Assembly (NCBI GenBank): GCA_015272325.1
Contig: JACYLU010000002.1
Location: 186,001-250,000, forward strand
Direction of reading: 5' to 3'
DNA length: 64,000 bases
Source of the DNA: Synechococcales cyanobacterium C42_A2020_086
GTDB lineage: Bacteria > Cyanobacteriota > Cyanobacteriia > Elainellales > Elainellaceae
A model generated the notes under the pieces. It had not been told where the DNA came from and did no database searches. It saw nothing but the letters and a program-made list of their open reading frames with translations. This document shows positions 58,589-64,000 of this stretch, in pieces. A program made the translations under genes and the position numbers. Every line of letters starts with the position of its first letter. Position 1 is the first letter of the stretch.

Positions 58589-59476
58589 ATGACTCGCACG
58601 CCTATAGCAACCTCCTTTGAATTTGACACCCTGCTCGTTGACGAGTTTGGCCAGCCTCAAGAGCGGCGACGGTCTACCTGTGAGGGCCTCCGGGAACCTC
58701 TAGGTACGGGAATAGACCTTGATCTGGTGACGCTGCCCGCTGGTGAATTCGCAATGGGTAGTCCAGCCGCGGAAGAGGGACGGCATGCCTCGCAAATGCC
58801 GCAGCATTGCGTCACTCTATCCAGCTTCAGCATCGGGCGCTTTCCCGTCACCCAAGCCCAATGGCGCATTATTGCCGCTCAGCCGCCGATCAAGCAGTCG
58901 TTGCCGCTGCAGCCGTCCTGCTTCACCGGAGACCAGCGCCCCGTCGAGCAGGTGTCCTGGTACGACGCGCTAGAGTTTTGTGCCCGCCTGTCGCAGCTTA
59001 CGGGTCGCCTCTACCGCCTGCCTAGCGAAGCCGAGTGGGAATATGCCTGCCGCGCTGGCACGACGACGCCCTTCTGCTTCGGTCCCACCATCACAACCGA
59101 TCTGGCCAACTATTCCGGCATTGACTGGGACTACCAAGGGCGAATTTGCAGCAAAGGCTCCTATGGCAAAGGTCCTACGGGTACCGATCGCCGCGAAACT
59201 ACCGATGTCGGGTACTTTCAGGTTGCAAATGCCTTTGGTCTTTACGATATGCATGGCTTAGTGCGCGAGTGGTGCGAAGACCTCTGGCATAGCAGCTATG
59301 CTGGTGCCCCCAGCGACGGTACAGCCTGGTTGATGGGTGGCGACAGCGAGCAGCGAGTCTTGCGCGGGGGGTCCTGGAATGGCAGCCCCAAAGTGTGCCG
59401 CTCGGCGTTTCGCAGCAAGCTCGATCCAGATAGCACGCTCTATGACGTCGGATTCCGGGTTGTGTTGGCGTCCTAG
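58589..59476 (+). CDS. SUMF1/formylglycine-generating-enzyme-fold protein
   Basis: A 295-residue protein of the SUMF1 family: LPAGEFAMGSPAAEEGRHAS, GRFPVTQAQWRIIA, RPVEQVSWYDALEFC, YRLPSEAEWEYACRAGTTTP, NAFGLYDMHGLVREWCEDLW, and RVLRGGSWNGSPKVCRSAFR. True formylglycine-generating enzymes carry a pair of cysteines in the RGGSW region; only one is visible here (KVCRS), so sulfatase activation is unlikely. Many cyanobacterial relatives have other roles. The start at 58589 is uncertain; an in-frame start exists at 58568. Confidence 0.85.
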   Translation: MTRTPIATSFEFDTLLVDEFGQPQERRRSTCEGLREPLGTGIDLDLVTLPAGEFAMGSPAAEEGRHASQMPQHCVTLSSFSIGRFPVTQAQWRIIAAQPPIKQSLPLQPSCFTGDQRPVEQVSWYDALEFCARLSQLTGRLYRLPSEAEWEYACRAGTTTPFCFGPTITTDLANYSGIDWDYQGRICSKGSYGKGPTGTDRRETTDVGYFQVANAFGLYDMHGLVREWCEDLWHSSYAGAPSDGTAWLMGGDSEQRVLRGGSWNGSPKVCRSAFRSKLDPDSTLYDVGFRVVLAS

Positions 59477-60039
59477 ATGGCTCGTTTCGATGCGCAGAAC
59501 TAGCTCACACTGGAAGCTCTTGAACCCTTGCTGGCTAAAACCACTCCTTTTTCGTTGCCTGGCGGCAAACCCACCTCCAAGATTACGGTTCACCCTATCC
59601 AGCGCAACGGCTGACTTGCCTAAACTGGAACCATTAAGAGTAAGGTAACCCAGTGACGTTTAGATGAATCCTCCCCTCGGGCGCTCTCCCGGCAACGGCT
59701 TGGGCATTCCTACAGGTGGGGCAGTGCAGCCGCACAACCAATCTGGACGCTTGGTTGCAGACATTTCCATTAGGCGGCATCGGGAAACCGTCCTAGATAG
59801 GGTTCGGTAAACCCGCCCTCCTGAAACAGACAAAGGTACACAGTATATAAATAGTGCTGCAACCCTGCCGCATAGCTCAGTCTTATGCGTGATGCTGACT
59901 GCTCTTGCAACGAGGCGAAAGCATCTAGGGGATTTTTCCCCTGCAACCGAGGGACGTATCACCCCCGAAACGAGTACTTGATGAACATTGGGACAGTTAG
60001 GAGTTTAGATCCTGTATCTAGAACCGGAGCATTGGTTAT
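59477..60039 (+). promoter_or_regulatory. dnaK upstream region
   Basis: About 560 bases. Contains a possible 48-residue reading frame (59664-59810) of low confidence. No CIRCE inverted repeat (TTAGCACTC-N9-GAGTGCTAA) is seen, so control by HrcA is not evident here. Confidence 0.45.
59664..59810 (+). CDS. Possible 48-residue protein upstream of dnaK
   Basis: ATG 59664 to TAA 59810 encodes MNPPLGRSPGNGLGIPTGGA and a basic end IRRHRETVLDRVR. An aaggt lies 20 bases upstream. No family recognised; no antiparallel structure. It may be chance. Confidence 0.2.
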   Translation: MNPPLGRSPGNGLGIPTGGAVQPHNQSGRLVADISIRRHRETVLDRVR

Positions 60040-61944
60040 ATGGCAAAAGTTGTTGGAATTGATTTAGGGACAACCAACTCGTGCGTGGCAGTTATGGAAG
60101 GCGGCAAGCCCCAAGTGATTGCCAATGCTGAGGGGTTTCGGACTACGCCCTCGGTTGTTGCCTACGCCAAGAATGGCGATCGGCTCGTTGGGCAAATTGC
60201 CAAGCGTCAGGCCGTGATGAACCCTGAAAACACTTTCTATTCGGTAAAGCGGTTCATTGGGCGTCGGTTTGACGAAATTACCCACGAAGCCACTGAAGTG
60301 GCATACAAGGTGCTGAATGTGGGCGGCAATGTTAAGATTGACTGCCCTGCCCAAGGTAAGCAGTTTGCGCCTGAGGAAATCTCGGCACAAGTGCTGCGCA
60401 AACTGAAAGAAGATGCCAGTAAATACCTGGGCGAAGAAGTCACCCAAGCGGTGATTACCGTTCCGGCATACTTCAACGACTCGCAGCGGCAAGCCACGAA
60501 GGACGCGGGCAAGATCGCCGGTCTAGAAGTGCTGCGAATTATCAACGAGCCAACGGCGGCATCTCTAGCCTACGGCCTAGACAAAAAGAGTAACGAAACC
60601 GTGCTCGTGTTTGACCTTGGTGGCGGTACCTTCGACGTCTCCATCCTGGAAGTGGGCGATGGCGTATTTGAAGTCTTGGCGACCTCGGGCGACACCCACC
60701 TCGGCGGTGACGACTTTGACAAGAAGATCGTAGATTACCTGGCCGAAGAGTTCCGCAAAGCAGAAGGCATTGACCTGCGTAAAGACAAGCAGGCCCTGCA
60801 GCGCTTAACCGAAGCGGCTGAAAAGGCTAAGATCGAGCTGTCGAGCGTTACCCAAGCTGAAATCAACCTGCCCTTCATTACGGCGACGCAAGACGGACCG
60901 AAGCACCTCGACATGACCCTGACTCGTGCCAAGTTTGAGGAGCTGTGCTCGGATCTGATCGATCGCTGCCGCGTGCCAGTCGAAACCGCGATGCGCGATG
61001 CTAAGAAAGACAAAAACAGCATCGATGAAGTGGTGTTAGTGGGCGGCTCCACCCGGATTCCAGCAATTCAGGAGCTAGTGAAGCGTGCTTTGGGCAAAGA
61101 CCCCAACCAAACCGTAAACCCAGACGAAGTGGTGGCGGTTGGAGCGGCCATTCAAGCGGGGGTGCTAGCTGGAGAAGTCAAGGACATTCTGCTGCTTGAT
61201 GTGACACCGCTGTCGCTGGGTGTGGAAACCCTGGGTGGCGTTATGACCAAGATCATTCCCCGTAACACCACCATTCCCACCAAGAAATCGGAGGTTTTCT
61301 CGACGGCTGCCGATGGCCAGACCAACGTGGAAATCCACGTGCTGCAAGGCGAGCGCGAAATGGCTTCAGATAACAAGAGCTTGGGAACCTTCCGTCTAGA
61401 TGGTATTCCTCCGGCTCCCCGAGGTGTGCCGCAGATCGAAGTTACCTTCGACATCGACGCCAACGGTATCCTCAGCGTTACCGCGAAGGACAAAGGCACC
61501 GGCAAAGCGCAATCGATCAGCATCCGCGATGCGTCTACCCTGCCGAAGGAGGAAGTCGAGCGCATGGTACAAGAAGCCGAGCGCAATGCTTCCAGCGACC
61601 GCGAGCGCCGCGAGAAGATCGACCTGAAGAATCAGGCAGATTCGCTGGCATACCAAGCTGAGAAGCAAATGACCGACCTGGGCGACAAAGTATCTGCCGC
61701 TGACAAAGAGAAAGTCGAAGGCTTGGTGAAGAATCTGCGTGAGGCGGTGACTCAAGAGAACTTTGATCAAATCAAGTCTCTGTCAAGCGAACTGCAGCAA
61801 GCCCTCTACACTATCGGCAGCAACCTCTACCAAGGAGCTGATGGAGGAACAACACCTCCCACCGATGGCGGCGATGGTGCTACTCCTCCAAGCAGCGGTG
61901 GCGACGACGATGTGATCGACGCTGAGTTCTCGGAAACGAAGTAG
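60040..61944 (+). CDS. dnaK: Hsp70 chaperone DnaK
   Basis: A 634-residue Dna[75 protein letters not shown], linker [20 protein letters not shown], and the C-terminal [13 protein letters not shown] end, preceded by a Gly/Thr/Pro tail. Length and end match the essential DnaK2-type of cyanobacteria. Single gene; grpE and dnaJ are not adjacent. Confidence 0.97.
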   Translation: MAKVVGIDLGTTNSCVAVMEGGKPQVIANAEGFRTTPSVVAYAKNGDRLVGQIAKRQAVMNPENTFYSVKRFIGRRFDEITHEATEVAYKVLNVGGNVKIDCPAQGKQFAPEEISAQVLRKLKEDASKYLGEEVTQAVITVPAYFNDSQRQATKDAGKIAGLEVLRIINEPTAASLAYGLDKKSNETVLVFDLGGGTFDVSILEVGDGVFEVLATSGDTHLGGDDFDKKIVDYLAEEFRKAEGIDLRKDKQALQRLTEAAEKAKIELSSVTQAEINLPFITATQDGPKHLDMTLTRAKFEELCSDLIDRCRVPVETAMRDAKKDKNSIDEVVLVGGSTRIPAIQELVKRALGKDPNQTVNPDEVVAVGAAIQAGVLAGEVKDILLLDVTPLSLGVETLGGVMTKIIPRNTTIPTKKSEVFSTAADGQTNVEIHVLQGEREMASDNKSLGTFRLDGIPPAPRGVPQIEVTFDIDANGILSVTAKDKGTGKAQSISIRDASTLPKEEVERMVQEAERNASSDRERREKIDLKNQADSLAYQAEKQMTDLGDKVSAADKEKVEGLVKNLREAVTQENFDQIKSLSSELQQALYTIGSNLYQGADGGTTPPTDGGDGATPPSSGGDDDVIDAEFSETK

Positions 61945-62029
61945 TCAATGAGGGTGTTGGGGTAGTGCTTACTGCCCCAGCATTCAGTTTGTAAGCTTGT
62001 ACAATTACATATATATAATTACAACTTAC

Positions 62030-62072
62030 AACGCTCGTTCTCTCATGTTCGTTCAATAGGGAGCGAGCGTTT
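62030..62072. terminator. Hairpin between convergent dnaK and glycosyltransferase
   Basis: AACGCTCG (62030-62037) pairs with CGAGCGTT (62064-62071), a perfect eight-base stem with a 26-base loop; a second stem lies at 61954-61982 (GGGGTAGT / ACTGCCCC). Suitable for termination from both sides. Confidence 0.5.
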
Positions 62073-62083
62073 GTCGTAGCAGT

Positions 62084-63295
62084 TTAGCCTGAAACAACGC
62101 AAGGATCCAGCGATAGGTTCAGCGCAGATGCAGGCTGCAAGTTCTGTCTGGCGTCCGGCGGATGTCCTATAGCTGCTTGAAGTAGCGTATCTAAAGCAAC
62201 GGCGCGAGCGGAGGCTTCAGGAGAACAGTCCATGCCAACGTGAGCGAGAATTGTCTGCCAGCGATGCAGCCAGTCATGCCGCCGCAAAGCATTGACTACA
62301 TTGGTTCGGCGGATCCGCTCTAGCCGTTCTGGTTGGCTGTCTAGCTTGGATAGAATATCGCCTATCTCGGGGACATCAAACGGGATTTTAATCACCGCAT
62401 CGTCCCAGTCAAAGTAATGGCGAAACACGGCTGTATCGGGCGGGTTACCAATCATTACCGTGCCTGCAGCAGCTCCTTCCATGAATCGATAGCCAATTTC
62501 TTGCTTGCCGCCTGTTTTTTCCGGCTGGTTTGCATTTGCATGATTAGTCACGAAATAGCGGCTGCGTTTTAATAGATTGGCAATGAGCTGGCGATGCTGC
62601 CTCGGATAGGGAACAAAGAAGGTCTTGCTGATTGCTGTGTCATAGAAGTAGTGCAGCCTGCCTGCCTCGGCGAGGGACAACAGAGACTCATGAGTCACGG
62701 ACGATCGCCGTCCGATGTAAGCCACATCAATATGACGTCGTGGTAGAAGCGGGTACGGGCAGAAAGTGACGGTATCAACCCCTGGTGGCAAATAGCTGCA
62801 GGGTCGTCCAGTCAGTTCTGCTACGAGATCAACGGCGTGATGTACTCCTACAAAAATATGATCAAATTCTCGCAGCAGCTCGATATGGGGCTGCCATCGC
62901 TGCTCGATCAGCTCTTGCCATATTTCTACCAAATAGCAGGCCGCTTTCTGAGAACGTTGACGCCAATTCTTGAGGGAACGGATAGGGAAAATCCTAGATG
63001 GACTAGCTGCAATCATGAACAGCAAATCATAATCGCGATCTAGAGTAGTAGCATTTGGATCAGGGCTAAGGACACGAGCTAAAGATCGCGATCGAGTAAT
63101 TTTTTGGATTCCATTAAATACTTTTCGCGATCGATCATAGGATTGAGTTGGAATAAAGAAATCAGCGCAATCGACCTCAGCGATGATATCTTCAAATTCG
63201 TAAAGGCAAGAATCAGCAACGTGATGCTCTAAACCTCGATTAGACAAAATCAGGACACGAGAATTCTCATTATTGACAATATCCGCGCGAGCCAT
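62084..63295 (-). CDS. CgeB-like glycosyltransferase
   Basis: A 403-residue protein starting MARADIVNNENSRVLILSNR, with ggagg upstream. GT-B fold signs: N-terminal Rossmann part (LLFMIAASPSRIFPIRSLKN), FDHIFVGVHHAVDLV, YLPPGVDTVTFCPYP, and the C-terminal donor-binding part QEIGYRFMEGAAAGTVMIGN. Similar to the spore-protein CgeB/DUF3880-type family, which adds sugars to surface structures. The C-terminal ~40 residues are variable. Confidence 0.8.
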   Translation of the reverse strand: MARADIVNNENSRVLILSNRGLEHHVADSCLYEFEDIIAEVDCADFFIPTQSYDRSRKVFNGIQKITRSRSLARVLSPDPNATTLDRDYDLLFMIAASPSRIFPIRSLKNWRQRSQKAACYLVEIWQELIEQRWQPHIELLREFDHIFVGVHHAVDLVAELTGRPCSYLPPGVDTVTFCPYPLLPRRHIDVAYIGRRSSVTHESLLSLAEAGRLHYFYDTAISKTFFVPYPRQHRQLIANLLKRSRYFVTNHANANQPEKTGGKQEIGYRFMEGAAAGTVMIGNPPDTAVFRHYFDWDDAVIKIPFDVPEIGDILSKLDSQPERLERIRRTNVVNALRRHDWLHRWQTILAHVGMDCSPEASARAVALDTLLQAAIGHPPDARQNLQPASALNLSLDPCVVSG

Positions 63296-63833
63296 ACTGA
63301 TCCTCCAGTCAGGGAATGCAACAAGGTGTGGAGATAGCATCCTGAATGAGCGGCTCAGAATTGCCTAGAGCCAACGAACTTGATCAAGCAACGTCGGTCA
63401 AGCCACAACAGATTCAACATTGTTCAATATTGGTGCTGACAGTTGGCCTGCGCCAGAATTCGCTCACCACAGTCAGGCAAACTCTGACGTTGCTCGTACA
63501 CAAGATGATGAGTATAGATAGACGATTAGATCGATAGGTTAAACCAATAGGTAGCCCTAGCGCTGCCGGTTGAACCCCTAGCTGAACCTCCAGCGTGAGT
63601 CCCACCTGTGTGAATCTACCTACACGCACTCTATGTGACAATAAACTAATAACAACAAACTAGTTCGTAGCAGCAAATCGTACGAGGCGACTAAAACAAT
63701 CTAAAAACAATCCAAAACACGACTAGCTACAGCGTATAGCAGTTCTTACGAGAAATTACGGACTATGGCTATGAATTTACCGAGACTTTACCTTTAGTAA
63801 AGATATGATTTTGATAGGCTAAAGAAATTACCA
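63296..63833. other. Spacer before the GNAT fragment
   Basis: About 540 bases, no convincing gene; promoter of the glycosyltransferase on the left, 3' region of the GNAT gene on the right. Confidence 0.4.
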
Positions 63834-64000
63834 TCATTCTTGGGTCGTTAGGCGTTCAACAGTACAGCTTTCTATACGACACACCCGCCAATCAGGCAGC
63901 ACTGTTGCCCCAATTTGCTCATAGAACGCGATCGCTCGTTCATTCGATGTCTGCACGTGCCATTCCAGTCGGCCGTAATTTTGCTGCATCACCTGCCGTG
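63834..64000 (-). CDS. GNAT acetyltransferase, 3' end only (runs off the window)
   Basis: Read on the minus strand from the window edge, the frame gives QQNYGRLEWHVQTSNERAIA then FYEQIGATVLPDWRVCRI and stops (TGA at 63834-63836). The pattern L-x-W-x-V-x-x-x-N-x-x-A-I-x-FYE-x-I-GA is the C-terminal part of N-acetyltransferases of the GNAT superfamily. The 5' part is outside the window. Confidence 0.85.
   Translation of the reverse strand, partial: RQVMQQNYGRLEWHVQTSNERAIAFYEQIGATVLPDWRVCRIESCTVERLTTQE

Noticed and set aside
58589-59476. True formylglycine-generating enzyme
   Set aside because: Only one cysteine is present in the RGGSW region, and no sulfatase gene is nearby.
59477-60039. CIRCE heat-shock operator before dnaK
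   Set aside because: No TTAGCACTC/GAGTGCTAA inverted repeat is found.

Overview
The window is cyanobacterial chromosome. The first ~25 kb is a far-red light photoacclimation (FaRLiP) gene cluster, all on the + strand. The evidence is a set of second-copy photosystem genes (psbD3, psbC2, psbB2, psbH2, psaA2, psaB2, psaL2, psaI2, psaF2, psaJ2), two allophycocyanin alpha-type genes, an apcE2 lacking the bilin cysteine, the RfpB/RfpA/RfpC regulators and a 'super-rogue' D1 (ChlF) with the QD motif and mutated Mn-cluster ligands. The host should be a filamentous or colonial cyanobacterium able to make chlorophyll f; species cannot be fixed from this sequence. No transposase, CRISPR array, tRNA or rRNA was recognised.

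Layout. 150-5379: apcD-type gene, a small ComFB-like gene, apcE2, a relic of a psbA gene, a second apcD-type gene, psbD3. 5736-9816: psbC2, a small four-cysteine membrane protein, psbB2, psbH2. 10377-16154: rfpB, rfpA, rfpC. 16754-25215: chlF, psaA2, psaB2, psaL2, psaI2, psaF2, psaJ2. apcB2, a third apcD-type gene and an intact far-red psbA are not in the window and may lie upstream. 25312-34280: unrelated genes (uncharacterised protein, cupin, queuosine-precursor transporter, phosphonate/phosphite ABC transporter with a double permease, small stress-type proteins, histidine phosphatase).

34615-41602 (minus strand) holds a second regulator cassette in the same order as rfpB-rfpA-rfpC: a REC-wHTH-Hpt-REC-REC protein with an added degenerate GGDEF domain, a large hybrid kinase, and a lone CheY. 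The kinase carries a GAF domain with the two-cysteine DXCF cyanobacteriochrome signature (Cys532 and Cys560, 28 residues apart) in place of the phytochrome module. This is the most interesting feature: a probable sister light-sensing cassette next to FaRLiP that could read short-wavelength light.

41832-51910: UspA, DUF3122, ArsH, DUF4168, ProB, YqeG-like HAD phosphatase, MltG, DUF3727, YqgF/RuvX, GNAT and a CofE-like protein. 52394-55798 is apcE1, the normal-light core-membrane linker with four linker repeats and the bilin cysteine, so both core scaffolds lie within 55 kb. 56061-64000: PhoD-like phosphatase, SUMF1-family protein, DnaK, a CgeB-like glycosyltransferase, and the 3' end of a GNAT gene.

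How it works (known from the FaRLiP literature, mapped here by similarity): RfpA senses far-red light and passes phosphate to RfpC and RfpB; RfpB, with its DNA-binding domain, switches on the cluster; ChlF makes chlorophyll f; the paralogous PSI, PSII and allophycocyanin subunits replace their visible-light versions. Starts were chosen by Shine-Dalgarno sequence and family alignment.
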